A stretch of DNA of 54,409 nucleotides from Chloroflexota bacterium (GTDB taxonomy: Bacteria; Chloroflexota; Dehalococcoidia; Lucifugimonadales; Lucifugimonadaceae): contig JAQBUX010000002.1 in assembly GCA_027623795.1 (NCBI GenBank), positions 1 to 54,409 of the forward strand, read 5' to 3'. Shown piece by piece: positions 16,448-25,639 of this stretch. The stretch's first letter is position 1. The number at the start of each line of letters is the position of its first letter. The notes beneath the pieces are model-generated. The model searched no databases, was not told the DNA's origin, and saw nothing but the letters and a program-made list of their open reading frames with translations. The position numbers were made by a program, and so were the translations under genes.

Positions 16448-17179
16448 TCACGCGTCGCGGTTCCGATAGTTCTCCATCAGGTTGGAGCCGTAGTACTTTC
16501 CGGGCGGCACGCCCTCCGCCAGAACCCTGGCCTTAACCCAGGCCTCCGCGTCCTCGTGCTCCGCGGTGATTTTCAGGCACTCTTCGGCGAACCATGAAGG
16601 CACGACCACACAGCCGTCTTCATCTCCGACGATCACGTCACCCGGGCGAACCAGCGCCCCGCCGCACTGGATGTCGATGTTCTCCTCGGCGGGCTCACCC
16701 CACGGTTGCTGGCCGTACGGCGTTCTCCCCTGTGCGTAGACGATCAGGTCATACTCCTCGTCCCGGATCACGCTCAGATCACGAATAGCGCCGTCCGTGA
16801 CGAGGCCTTCGGCGTTGTTCATCTTGAGCTGGAGAAGCTTCACATCGCCGGCGATCCCGGCGTAGCGATGGCCCTGCTGGTCCGCGACAAGCACATCGCC
16901 GGGCCCGCAGCGACCCATCGCCCTGTACTCGGGCGAGTTCTCGTTGTCGCGTACCTCGGCGATCAGGTCCGGCCGGATCGGGTGGTATCGAAGGGTCCTG
17001 GCACGCGCCGCCAAACGCTTACCGCCCGGGGTGAACATCAGGTGGACGTTCTCCATAAACGGAAACGGAACCCCGAGGGTGGATTGCACGGTTCCCCAGA
17101 TCGTGGCGACGGGGAGCTTCTTGAACTCTTCCAGAAGTGCATCCTCGACGTGGACAGGCTTCATAGACCTCTCGGTCAT
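16448..17179 (-). CDS. RraA family protein, second of a tandem pair
   Basis: A protein of 243 residues, similar to the product of the adjacent gene over nearly its whole length (for example EFKKLPVATIWG, LKMNNAEGLVTDGAIRDLSV, PSWFAEECLKI). The start is ATG 17179 with AAAGGAG upstream. It retains the RraA substrate/metal motif VTDGAIRDL and GPGDVLVADQQG. The two copies differ mainly in the N-terminal 60 residues and around MENVHLM, so they may act on different keto acids or form mixed trimers. It lies 139 bases downstream of leucyl aminopeptidase on the same strand. Confidence 0.85.
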   Translation of the reverse strand: MTERSMKPVHVEDALLEEFKKLPVATIWGTVQSTLGVPFPFMENVHLMFTPGGKRLAARARTLRYHPIRPDLIAEVRDNENSPEYRAMGRCGPGDVLVADQQGHRYAGIAGDVKLLQLKMNNAEGLVTDGAIRDLSVIRDEEYDLIVYAQGRTPYGQQPWGEPAEENIDIQCGGALVRPGDVIVGDEDGCVVVPSWFAEECLKITAEHEDAEAWVKARVLAEGVPPGKYYGSNLMENYRNRDA

Positions 17180-17318
17180 GCGGTGTTCTCTCCTTTTACT
17201 AACGACGTGGCGTGCTACAGACGCGGCGGCAGCCGTGCGGAACTGCATCGGGCCAGGCGGTCCCGGCCGGTTACGACTTCGCGACGCCGGCCAGGAACCG
17301 GGATCAGGAACCCCAGGA

Positions 17319-18842
17319 TCAGGAACCGAGGTCGAGCGCTAATTGGATCAGGGTCCGTGTCGGAACACCGGTAGCCCCGTCGGGTTCCCAGTCGTGGACC
17401 GATCGCCCCATGTTCGTCGCTGCGATATCTAAGTGTACCCACGGGGTATCTCCCGCAAACTCGCCGATGAAGTGCGCTGCGGCAATCGAACCCGCGGCAC
17501 GGCCGCCCGTGTTCTTGAGGTCAGCTATGTCTGATTTGTTTTGTTTCTTCGTGATCGGGTCGAGCGGCATACGCCATACCGGCTCACCACGCTTCGCTCC
17601 CGCCGCTATCACCTGTCCGACGAGTTCGTCGTCGTTGCTGAACGCGCCCGAGTGGCCGCTCCCGAGCGCGACGATAATTGCGCCTGTCAGAGTGGCGATG
17701 TCCACCACCCTTTTGGCTCCTTTTGATCTGGCGAATCCGATCGCATCGGCCAGCGTGAGCCGTCCCTCCGCGTCCGTGTTGTCGACCTCGATACTCTTGC
17801 CGCCCATGGCGATCACTACATCGCCCGGCCGCTGTGCGCCACCGCCGGGCATGTTCTCCGTCGCTGCGCACACCACGTGGACGTTTAGCGTTGGCTTGAG
17901 GGCTGCGATCCCCTGCATCGCGGCGATCGCAGCAGCGCCCCCGGACATGTCGCCCTTCATCGCTCCCATGTTCGCTCCCGCTTTGAGAGAGATGCCGCCC
18001 GAATCGAAAGTGATGCCTTTGCCAACGATCCAGAGGTTGTTGTCTGGATTTCCAGGATCGCCCTCGTAGGTCATGTGGATGAATTTCGGCGGCTGATGGC
18101 TGCCGAGCGCAACGCCGACGTACGCGCCCATCCCAAGCGCCTCACAGTCCGCCCGCTCCAGGATCTCTATATCGACGCCGCCTTCGGTCGCGATCTCGTT
18201 TGCGATCTCCGCCAGACGCGTCGGATGGAGAACGTTTGCCGGCTCGCTGACCATGTCGCGTGCCGCGACCGAGGCGCTGGCGAACACCTGACCACGCGCT
18301 ACGCCCGCTTCCAGCGCAGATATCTTTGTAGCGTCCTGCTCCACGAGCGCCAGCGTCTTCGGCTTCGTCTCGTCGAAACTCGGCTTCGATGACGTCCTGT
18401 ACTTGTCGAAGCGGTACGATCCGAGGATCGCGCCCTCCGCCAGCGCCTCGGCGCATAGCCCCGCGTCCAGCCCACCGATTCCGGCGCCGTGGACGATGGT
18501 CGCTGCGCTATCGACGTTCAGTGACCGGAGTCGCCGGGCGACCACGGCGCTCACGGAACGGACGCCGTCCAGGTCAAACTCCTCAGGACTTCCGAGGCCC
18601 GCGACGATCACCCGGTCCGGCGCAAACCCGGGGTAAGCATCGCCCAGGGTGTGGATCACGGTGACTTCGCCGCGTCCGCCCTTGATCTCCCCGGCGGCTA
18701 TAAGGCGGCTGATAGCGCCGCCGATAGCGCCGTCCACGGCGCCGGTCGCGCCGCCGGGCGAATCAACTCCTTTAAACAGGTTGACGACGATGGCATCTAC
18801 CGCCTGGCCGGCTATGTCTCCAACGACCACCGAGAGTTCCAT
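17319..18842 (-). CDS. pepA: leucyl aminopeptidase, M17 family
   Basis: Dinuclear metal aminopeptidase of 507 residues that removes N-terminal residues from peptides in the cytoplasm. The start is ATG 18842 with AAAGGAG seven bases upstream; the upstream extension of the frame looks non-coding. The N-terminal macro-like domain is followed by the catalytic domain. Metal and catalytic residues are Lys275 and Asp280 (VGKGITFDSGG), Lys287, Asp298 (MKGDMSGG), and Asp357/Glu359/Arg361 in the signature NTDAEGRL. All are intact, so an active hexamer is expected. Short imperfect direct repeats of GGATCAGGAACC lie across its stop codon. Confidence 0.95.
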   Translation of the reverse strand: MELSVVVGDIAGQAVDAIVVNLFKGVDSPGGATGAVDGAIGGAISRLIAAGEIKGGRGEVTVIHTLGDAYPGFAPDRVIVAGLGSPEEFDLDGVRSVSAVVARRLRSLNVDSAATIVHGAGIGGLDAGLCAEALAEGAILGSYRFDKYRTSSKPSFDETKPKTLALVEQDATKISALEAGVARGQVFASASVAARDMVSEPANVLHPTRLAEIANEIATEGGVDIEILERADCEALGMGAYVGVALGSHQPPKFIHMTYEGDPGNPDNNLWIVGKGITFDSGGISLKAGANMGAMKGDMSGGAAAIAAMQGIAALKPTLNVHVVCAATENMPGGGAQRPGDVVIAMGGKSIEVDNTDAEGRLTLADAIGFARSKGAKRVVDIATLTGAIIVALGSGHSGAFSNDDELVGQVIAAGAKRGEPVWRMPLDPITKKQNKSDIADLKNTGGRAAGSIAAAHFIGEFAGDTPWVHLDIAATNMGRSVHDWEPDGATGVPTRTLIQLALDLGS

Positions 18843-19302
18843 GTGGGCTCCTTTAAGGTTCATACGAGGTCCGTTGCGCCGGTCGCACATGAGTCTCGTC
18901 ACCCGAATCGAAGGGTGTTCTTTCGTTAGTCCGGCCCCGGGCGTGATGCGGCATTGTAGGCATATTTGCACCGCCCGGCGGTCCCGTCGCGGATATGCAG
19001 GACGCCGTCGAGATCGGCCGTCTACCGCGCCCGGTACGAAGCCGCCATATGACGAGTATGTGAACTCAGTTCAATACTTAATTGAAATTATGTTCGGTAC
19101 TAACGTTATCTTGTGTCCCAATAATCCCACCGCTAGTGTGCCAAACACGTCGCCGTCGCAGACTGATCTCCCCAGGCCTTGCACCGCCGGGAGTATCAGC
19201 CAGGACGACGACTTGATAGGTCCCAAACGGGTCGACCGGGGGGTCAACTCGGGACCGTGTCGGAGGCGATCCGAACACGTTGCAACGAGCCAGGGGGGCG
19301 CC
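18843..19302. other. intergenic region with nested palindromes
   Basis: About 460 bases between divergent genes. The first part is GC-rich and holds nothing I recognise. An AT-rich patch near 19055-19115 contains the palindromes described in the next entry and probably carries promoters or operators for the plus-strand MBL gene. Confidence 0.4.
19061..19086. promoter_or_regulatory. overlapping operator-like palindromes
   Basis: TGAACT-C-AGTTCA (19061-19073) is a perfect 13-base palindrome with one central base. It overlaps TTCAAT-ACTTA-ATTGAA (19070-19086). Both lie in a local AT-rich patch 220 bases upstream of the MBL gene at 19303. Overlapping dyads of this kind often mark binding of a dimeric regulator. 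Confidence 0.4.
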
Positions 19303-20151
19303 ATGCAGCTCGGTAATATTCAGGTGCGCGTTATTAGCGACGGGTCCTATCTTTTGGACGGGGGCCTCGTTTTCGGCCAGGTGCCGAAAGTTGTCTGGGA
19401 AAGAGACGCCAAGCCGGACCGCAAGAACCGCGTCCGGTTGGGCCTCAACTGCCTCCTGATCCAGACACCTGACCGAAACATCTTGATCGACACCGGCGTC
19501 GGCGCCCGGCACCCTGAGCGCAACAAAGAGCTGTACGGGCTAAGCTCGTCCAAGCTCCTCAGGAACCTGCACGCTAATGGCCTCACGGTACGTGACATCG
19601 ACACCGTCGTACTCACATGCCTGCACTTTGAACATGCCGGCGGCATCACCCGCCTGGACCGCCAGGGCAACGTGATCCCGACCTTCCCGAACGCCACGGT
19701 AGTTGTGCAGCGGTCCGCCTTCGAGCGGTTGAATTCCCCCAACGAACGCACGATCGTCTCCACGGGCTTTACAGCGGCAGAAGATTTCGCTCTGATCGAC
19801 GGGATCGACAAGCTGCGGTTACTGGACGGCGACACCGACATCGCACCCGGTATCCGCACCGTCGTCACGGACGGACCGGCGGACGGACACCAGTCCGTGC
19901 TGATCGACCTCGGCTCGGAAAAGATCGCCTACTTGAGCGACCTTGTTCCCACGCCTTCCCACATCAACCTGCCCTACATCACGGCGTACGACCGCCGACC
20001 GGACGCCACACTTGAGCAGAAGCGCTCGTTCCTCGAGCAGATCGAGCGAGAAGGCTGGCTGATGGTCTTCGCACATGGCTACAACCATGTGGCCGCGTAC
20101 CTCGAACGACGCCGGGATCAGGTCTGCATAAGGCCCGTCCCGACGGTTTAA
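19303..20151 (+). CDS. MBL-fold protein with substituted metal ligands
   Basis: A protein of 282 residues with overall similarity to AttM/quorum-quenching-like MBL hydrolases (ILIDTGVGARHPERN, VVVQRSAFERL, KIAYLSDLVPT). ATG 19303 follows a G-rich leader. The metal motif reads TCLHFEHAGG where the family has THxHxDH, so the first His is Cys and the Asp is Glu. The next motif reads GPADGHQS instead of GHTPGHQS, so that metal His is Pro. The Asp of LSDL and a late His (FAHGYNH) remain. This argues for a different metal site or a lost hydrolase activity. It ends at a strong bidirectional terminator. Confidence 0.75.
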   Translation: MQLGNIQVRVISDGSYLLDGGLVFGQVPKVVWERDAKPDRKNRVRLGLNCLLIQTPDRNILIDTGVGARHPERNKELYGLSSSKLLRNLHANGLTVRDIDTVVLTCLHFEHAGGITRLDRQGNVIPTFPNATVVVQRSAFERLNSPNERTIVSTGFTAAEDFALIDGIDKLRLLDGDTDIAPGIRTVVTDGPADGHQSVLIDLGSEKIAYLSDLVPTPSHINLPYITAYDRRPDATLEQKRSFLEQIEREGWLMVFAHGYNHVAAYLERRRDQVCIRPVPTV

Positions 20152-20180
20152 CGACAGGCTTTAATCACCCCCACCGGGTT

Positions 20181-20212
20181 GAAACAGCCGCCCTCCGCCG
20201 GGCGGCTGTTTC
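20181..20212. terminator. bidirectional terminator between convergent genes
   Basis: Perfect 13-base arms GAAACAGCCGCCC and GGGCGGCTGTTTC enclose a six-base loop (TCCGCC). The A and T ends of the arms provide the T-run on both strands. It lies between the stops of the MBL gene and mtaB. Confidence 0.85.
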
Positions 20213-20242
20213 GCGCCCGGCGTCAAATCGTATCGAGACCGG

Positions 20243-21604
20243 CTAGACCGGCTCCCCTACCAGTGTTTCCCCGTCCAGCCGAACAAGGCGAACCCGTTCG
20301 ATCTCGTTCGCCAGACCCGTGGACTCAGGTGAGCCGTCTCGCCGAACCCGCAGGTAGGTGTCTGTCAAACCCATGGCCGGCGCCCCGGGCGCCCGGGTTT
20401 CGTTCTCCCAGAGCACCGGCCGGACGGCGCCGATCGCATTCTGACGAACCTTCATGGACGACCGCGACGCCCGTTCACGAAGCTCTGCAGCACGTCGGGC
20501 CCTGTCATGAAGATCGACAACGTCTTCCAAATGGGCGGCGCTTGTCCCCGGCCGCTCGGAGTAAGGAAACACGTGAAGGTCTGCAAATTCCACACGCTCG
20601 ACGATTTCCAGAGTCGAGCGGTGGTCCTCCTCAGACTCGCCCGGGAAACCGGCGATAGCGTCGCCGGTGATCGAGACGTCTGGCAACGCCGAGCGCACCT
20701 GTCCCACGGCTGCGACGAAATCTTCTCGCGTGTAGCGTCGTCGCATCCTTGTGAGTATCGGGTCGCTACCTGATTGCAATGGCATGTGGAAGTGGGGGCA
20801 CAGCCGTCCATCGCCTTCCAACGACCAGACTTCAAGAAGCTCGGGAGTGATCTCCCCGGGTTGCAGCGACGACACCCGCAGCCTCTCGATCTCCGTTTCC
20901 CCGAGTACGCGACGGAGCATCGACGACAGGTTCGCGTCCGGGAGGTCGAAACCGTAACTGCCGAGCTGGGTGCCGGTAAGCACCACCTCGCGGCACCCCT
21001 CGTCGACCAGCCTTGCCACCTGTTGTACGAGTATCTCCTGCGGCACACTCCGTTCCCGTCCTCGTACGTACGGGACGATGCAGTACGAACAGACCTGGTC
21101 ACACCCCTCCTGGATCTTGAGCGACGCCCGAGAACGGCCCAGAAGCAGCCCGGTCCCTTTTGGCGGCGCTCCGTCCGTGCGGGGCGTCAGGGAGACGTCC
21201 AATCGGTCGGTCACCATCGACGTTAGCCGTCGCTTCTCCCGGTTTGTCACGACAAGGTCCACAGCCGCCAGATCTTCCACCCCGGCGGCGTCCCGTTGGG
21301 CAAGGCATCCCGTCGCGACGATCAAAGCGTCAGGGAAGGAGCGGCGAGCGCGCGCAAGCGATTGCCGCGCTTTGCGATCAGCGACCTGGGTCACCGTGCA
21401 ACTGTCCAGCACATAAACATCCGGCGCGTCCCCGTCCATGGCGATCGCGTAACCCGCCAGAACGAACTCGCGCGCCATCCGCTGACTGTCGGCCATGTTC
21501 AATTTGCAACCGTGGGTCTCGATACGAACCCGTGGAGCGCTGTCTGATGGGCGGAACGGCTGAATTACCGTTGTCAAAGGTTTATAGCGGGCATTGGGAA
21601 ACAT
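20243..21604 (-). CDS. mtaB: tRNA methylthiotransferase MtaB-like
   Basis: Radical SAM methylthiotransferase of 453 residues; MtaB converts t6A37 of tRNAs reading ANN codons to ms2t6A. The N-terminal domain holds the second cluster: Cys33 (ETHGCKLNMADS), Cys69 (DSCTVTQVAD) and Cys100 (ATGC). The radical SAM motif is Cys168/172/175 in EGCDQVCSYCIVPY. CTVT followed by AD separates MtaB from MiaB and RimO. A TRAM-like C-terminal region ends in RVVRLDG-type residues. A start inside the first 25 residues is possible, since the first 20 are not conserved in the family. Convergent with the MBL gene. Confidence 0.9.
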   Translation of the reverse strand: MFPNARYKPLTTVIQPFRPSDSAPRVRIETHGCKLNMADSQRMAREFVLAGYAIAMDGDAPDVYVLDSCTVTQVADRKARQSLARARRSFPDALIVATGCLAQRDAAGVEDLAAVDLVVTNREKRRLTSMVTDRLDVSLTPRTDGAPPKGTGLLLGRSRASLKIQEGCDQVCSYCIVPYVRGRERSVPQEILVQQVARLVDEGCREVVLTGTQLGSYGFDLPDANLSSMLRRVLGETEIERLRVSSLQPGEITPELLEVWSLEGDGRLCPHFHMPLQSGSDPILTRMRRRYTREDFVAAVGQVRSALPDVSITGDAIAGFPGESEEDHRSTLEIVERVEFADLHVFPYSERPGTSAAHLEDVVDLHDRARRAAELRERASRSSMKVRQNAIGAVRPVLWENETRAPGAPAMGLTDTYLRVRRDGSPESTGLANEIERVRLVRLDGETLVGEPV

Positions 21605-21920
21605 GGCGGCTCATCGCAGGGCGTCGTGAAGTGTCCAGGTTGCCTATTATCTGTCGAGACCCCTATTCGGAGCGGACCACCCCTCTTCGATCTAAGATCG
21701 ATCTGACTGAGTCCTCTGTTCCAGTTGCCGGGCGTCGATCATCCGGCGAAGTGTGCGCTAGTCCTATAATCCGCTTGCGTCCGGGCTGAAATGGGCGCGG
21801 GCATGTGTGCGGGCCATCCGCACGAACCCTTAAATAACATCTAAAAATCAGACGCCGGTCACAGATCGGCGTCCAACACCCGGCCCACGCGCCCGTCTGG
21901 CGCAAGGAAGGGATCACGGT
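21605..21920. other. intergenic region upstream of fabF
   Basis: Divergent region of about 316 bases. A perfect TATAAT lies at 21765-21770 in the plus direction, but no good -35 box is found at the normal spacing. The last 90 bases before fabF are AT-richer. No RNA gene recognised. Confidence 0.35.
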
Positions 21921-23165
21921 ATGACCGAACGTGTGGTGGTAACTGGCGTCGGCCTGATTACCCCGGTCGGAGTAAACCAGAAGACCACCTGGAAGAATCT
22001 GGTCGACGGGGTGTCGGGAATTGACCACATCCAGTCCTTCGATTCCGAGGGGTTTGAGAGTCGCATCGCCGGCGAGATTCCTGAGTTCGATCCCCTTGAG
22101 AGGCTTGATCGCAAAGTGTCCCGCCGGCTTGACCGTTTTGCGCAGTTCGCCTGCGTCGCCAGCCTTGAGGCCATGGATCAGGCGGGGCTGGACATGGAGA
22201 AGGAGGACGCTACGCGCGTCGCCGTCCTGATCGGCAGCGGCGTCGGCGGCATCCTCACCCTTTCCGAGCAGTTCGACGTGCTCCGCGAAAAGGGCCCGAC
22301 CCGGGTCAATCCGTTCCTGATACCGATGATGCTGACAGACCTGGCTGGCGGCCAGGTATCTATGTTGATCGGTGCGAAAGGTCCCAACTTCGCCACCGTT
22401 TCCGCCTGCGCCACCGGCGCCGACTCTATCGGCGAGGCGAAGGCCATGATCGAGCGGGGTGATGCCGACGTCGCGATCGCAGGCGGGACAGAAGCCGGCA
22501 TATGTCCGATCGCTGTCGCCGGGTTCAACGCCTGCATGGCCCTCTCAAAGAACAACGACGATCCAAAAGGCGCATCGAGGCCGTTCGACGCAGAACGCGA
22601 CGGTTTTGTGCTCGGTGAAGGCGCCGGCGTTCTGGTGCTTGAGTCGATAGAGCATGCCATGGCGCGCGGAGCGGAACCGCTCGCGGTGCTGGCCGGATAC
22701 GGCTCCACCTCCGACGCCCATCACGTAACTCAGCCGGCGCCCGGCGGCGAGGGAGCGATTCGGGCCATCAAGCTGGCGATGAAACAGGCAAATATGGCGC
22801 CGGACGAGCTTGACTACATCAACGCCCACGGGACCTCTACCCCTCTGAACGACAAGACCGAGACCGAAGCGATGAAGGGTGCCCTGGGCGCTGAGGTTTC
22901 CTCAAAGGTCCGGATTAGCTCCACGAAATCGATGACCGGGCACTTGCTTGGGGCCGCCGGAGGCGTCGAGGCGGCGGTCGCTGTGCTTGCGATAACAAAG
23001 TCGGCCATACCGCCCACTATCAATCTCCAGAATCCGGACCCGGACTGTGATCTGGACTACACACCGAACATCACGCGCCGCGGCGTAATCCGCGCCACGA
23101 TGTCGAACTCACTCGGATTTGGCGGCCACAACGCCAGCCTGGTCTTTACGGCGTTCGAGGGATAG
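21921..23165 (+). CDS. fabF: beta-ketoacyl-ACP synthase II
   Basis: Condensing enzyme of fatty acid elongation, 414 residues, the standard FabF length. ATG 21921 is preceded by AAGGAAGG. The thiolase-fold catalytic triad is Cys163 (VSACATGADSIG), His303 (INAHGTSTPLND) and His341 (SMTGHLLGAAGG), with Lys336 just before. All are intact. The gene is not beside acpP or fabG here, so it sits outside a full fab cluster, and recJ follows on the same strand after 107 bases. The role in fatty acid synthesis is inferred with confidence from the motifs. Confidence 0.95.
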   Translation: MTERVVVTGVGLITPVGVNQKTTWKNLVDGVSGIDHIQSFDSEGFESRIAGEIPEFDPLERLDRKVSRRLDRFAQFACVASLEAMDQAGLDMEKEDATRVAVLIGSGVGGILTLSEQFDVLREKGPTRVNPFLIPMMLTDLAGGQVSMLIGAKGPNFATVSACATGADSIGEAKAMIERGDADVAIAGGTEAGICPIAVAGFNACMALSKNNDDPKGASRPFDAERDGFVLGEGAGVLVLESIEHAMARGAEPLAVLAGYGSTSDAHHVTQPAPGGEGAIRAIKLAMKQANMAPDELDYINAHGTSTPLNDKTETEAMKGALGAEVSSKVRISSTKSMTGHLLGAAGGVEAAVAVLAITKSAIPPTINLQNPDPDCDLDYTPNITRRGVIRATMSNSLGFGGHNASLVFTAFEG

Positions 23166-23272
23166 ACCATCAATTTATCGTCTCACCCCGCCGCCGGCCT
23201 GTTTCGATTAAACACCGGGATCCGCGCGCCGCAGACGTTCAGGACCGGCGCATCTCATCAGCGAGCCGCTGA

Positions 23273-24976
23273 GTGACCGACCGACGCTGGGCCATCACCC
23301 CCGAGCCTGAGCTCGATGCGCTTTCATTGCTCGTCGGCGTCGCTCCAACGACCGGCGCATTAGGCGCTCGTCTGCTCCATAACCGCGGACTTCGGAGCGC
23401 CGAGGAAGCGCGAGCCTTCCTCAACCCGGACCTGGCTGGTCTTGGAGACCCGTTCGCCCTGCCCGATATGGAGCGCGCAGTAGATCGTGTATTCAGGGCG
23501 ATGGGCAATCGGGAAAAGATCGCCGTTTACGGAGACTTTGACGTTGACGGTCTTTCCGCGACGGCGTTGCTGCTTCACGCAATTCGCGACCTCGGCGGCG
23601 TCGCTGTCGCGCACATACCAGGCAGAGACGGCTCCGGCCACGGCCTCGACAACGACGCGATTAGCCGTCTGGCCACGGACGGCGCATCGCTCGTGATCAC
23701 GGTCGACACCGGCTCGACCGACACCGACGAGATAGCGTTCGCCGCGTCGATCGGCGTCGATGTCATCGTGACGGACCACCACCTGGTCCAGATCCGCCCA
23801 CCGCGAGCGTGGGCGGTCGTAAATCCCCACCTTGGCGTCAACGGCGCTGGAGCGGGTCTGACGGGCGCAGGGGTGGCGTTCAAGCTCGCGCAGGCCATGT
23901 ACTTGCGCGCCGGCATTAGCTGGCCGTCGCACGTAATAGCGCTCGCCGCGCTTGGCACCGTGGCCGATGTCGCTCCGCTAAAGGGCGAGAACCGGATCAT
24001 CGTCTCGGAGGGCCTTCGGCAACTCCAAAAGACCAGCCATGCCGGTCTGGCTGCGTTGCTGGCCCGCGCCCACCCAAACGGCGGGGACCTGGACACGGAA
24101 GCGCTCTCCTTCAACGTAATCCCCCGTCTCAACGCGCCCGGCAGATTGGGCGAAGCAGGTCCCAGCCTCAACCTTCTGACGGCGAGCGACCCCGCTGAGG
24201 CTCTGATGCTGGCGCAGCACATTGATGAGCTAAATACCGAGCGGCGTCAACTCAGCCAGGAGGCGTGGGACAGCGCGAGCCTGGAACTGTCTGGAGCGAT
24301 GCAGAACGGTGGCATGCCGCCCCTCCTGATCGTCCGATCGAGCCGGTTCAGGACGGGAATTCTCGGCCCCTTGGCCGGCCGGCTATGCGGCGAGTATGAC
24401 CGTCCAGCGGTGGCGATCGCTATCGGGGAGACGCATGCCCGCGCCTCGGTCCGAAGTACGGCCGGGGTGGATGTCCACGCGGCTCTGTCCGTGGTCTCCG
24501 AGCGATTTGAGCAGTGGGGTGGGCACGCCAGGGCTGCCGGATTCACAGTGCGTATGGAGCGCCTTGAAGAGGTTCTGGACGCCTTTATGGAACAGGTGAC
24601 GCTGGCGGAGTCAGGCCCGGTCCGCGACGCCCCGTTCATCGTGGCGGATGCAGAGATAGGGTTCTCTGAACTCGGTAAACCGACATGGGATTTTGTGAAG
24701 GCCCTCGGTCCGTTTGGCGAGGAAAACCCGGCGCCGGTGTTCATCACGCGCAACCTCGCTCCCGCCCAGGTCCGAACGATGGGCGCAAGCGGCCGCCATC
24801 TCCGCATGGTGCTGGGCGACGACAGTGATAGCTGGGACGCCATCGGGTTTGGGCTCGGAGGCACGGAACTCGGCGGGGGGACGGTGGACGCCGCGTACTC
24901 GCTCCACACCAACGTGTGGCGGGGCCGCACGAGGCACGAGTTGAGACTACTGGACGTACGACCTTCTGCGGTCTGA
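23273..24976 (+). CDS. recJ: single-stranded-DNA exonuclease RecJ
   Basis: DHH-family 5'-3' exonuclease of 567 residues acting in recombination and mismatch repair. GTG at 23273 is used as start. Metal motifs in order: VYGDFDVDGLSATALL, VTVDTGSTD, VIVTDHHL (the DHH motif), and the DHHA1 motif WGGHARAAGF near residue 420. The last 130 residues match the RecJ OB-type domain. The usual ALGTVADVAPL segment is present. No missing catalytic residue is seen. Downstream lies a repeat-containing intergenic region. Confidence 0.93.
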   Translation: MTDRRWAITPEPELDALSLLVGVAPTTGALGARLLHNRGLRSAEEARAFLNPDLAGLGDPFALPDMERAVDRVFRAMGNREKIAVYGDFDVDGLSATALLLHAIRDLGGVAVAHIPGRDGSGHGLDNDAISRLATDGASLVITVDTGSTDTDEIAFAASIGVDVIVTDHHLVQIRPPRAWAVVNPHLGVNGAGAGLTGAGVAFKLAQAMYLRAGISWPSHVIALAALGTVADVAPLKGENRIIVSEGLRQLQKTSHAGLAALLARAHPNGGDLDTEALSFNVIPRLNAPGRLGEAGPSLNLLTASDPAEALMLAQHIDELNTERRQLSQEAWDSASLELSGAMQNGGMPPLLIVRSSRFRTGILGPLAGRLCGEYDRPAVAIAIGETHARASVRSTAGVDVHAALSVVSERFEQWGGHARAAGFTVRMERLEEVLDAFMEQVTLAESGPVRDAPFIVADAEIGFSELGKPTWDFVKALGPFGEENPAPVFITRNLAPAQVRTMGASGRHLRMVLGDDSDSWDAIGFGLGGTELGGGTVDAAYSLHTNVWRGRTRHELRLLDVRPSAV

Positions 24977-25324
24977 GCGGTCCTGCCCGCGGGATTTGTC
25001 GACGCCGTTCTTCGCCGATCTAAACGGCGCAGTCGACGAGATGTAAACCGCCCCCGCGCCCGGGGACTCTGGGGCTCTCGAAGTGCCGGTGACTTCGACC
25101 GCATCCGCGTTCGTCTTATGGCAAGACTACGATCCACACCCATCCCGTCACCCCCGGGAGCGGGAAGCGTCTCGCCAGCGCTACACGTTGAGGCAAATGA
25201 GCGGCCCGCCTGTGGGTCGCAGCGCATCGAACCCTACCACTCAAATTCTAGGCCGACGCTCACCGCGATCCATTGCGGCCAGACGAGCGACGCCTCGGTC
25301 CTACTTCGGGTCACAGGCCTAACT

Positions 25325-25639
25325 GCCCTTCCCGACACGGTTGGCCGATTCCACGCCCTGCCGGGCCACCCGGGCCGGTAGTCAGCGGCCCCTACGATGC
25401 GTTGGCAGGCGGAGGTGGTTCGTACATACATGCCGGATGGCAGCTTTTGAGATAGTTTCATGGTCGCGCTGTACGGGCGAATGACTATCCGCCCTTCCCG
25501 GCACGGTTGGCCGATTCCACGCCCCGCCGCGCCACCCGGGCCGGTAGTCAGCGGCCCCTACGATGCGTTGGCAGGCGGAGGTGGTTCGCACATACATGCC
25601 GGATAGCAGAGCTATTGAGACAGTTTCTTAGCCGCGCTG
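25325..25639. repeat. two copies of a 147-149 bp intergenic repeat
   Basis: Copy 1 (25325-25471) and copy 2 (25491-25639) start with GCCCTTCCCG and end with CGCGCTG, 166 bases apart, with scattered substitutions and one two-base indel. A small inverted element (GGGCGAATGACTATCCGCCC) lies at the junction. Copy 2 runs into the last codons and stop of lgt. The preceding stretch from 24977 has no recognisable gene. No transposase is present. Confidence 0.8.

Noticed and set aside
25325-25639. CRISPR array
   Set aside because: Only two long diverged units with no short regular spacers and no cas genes.
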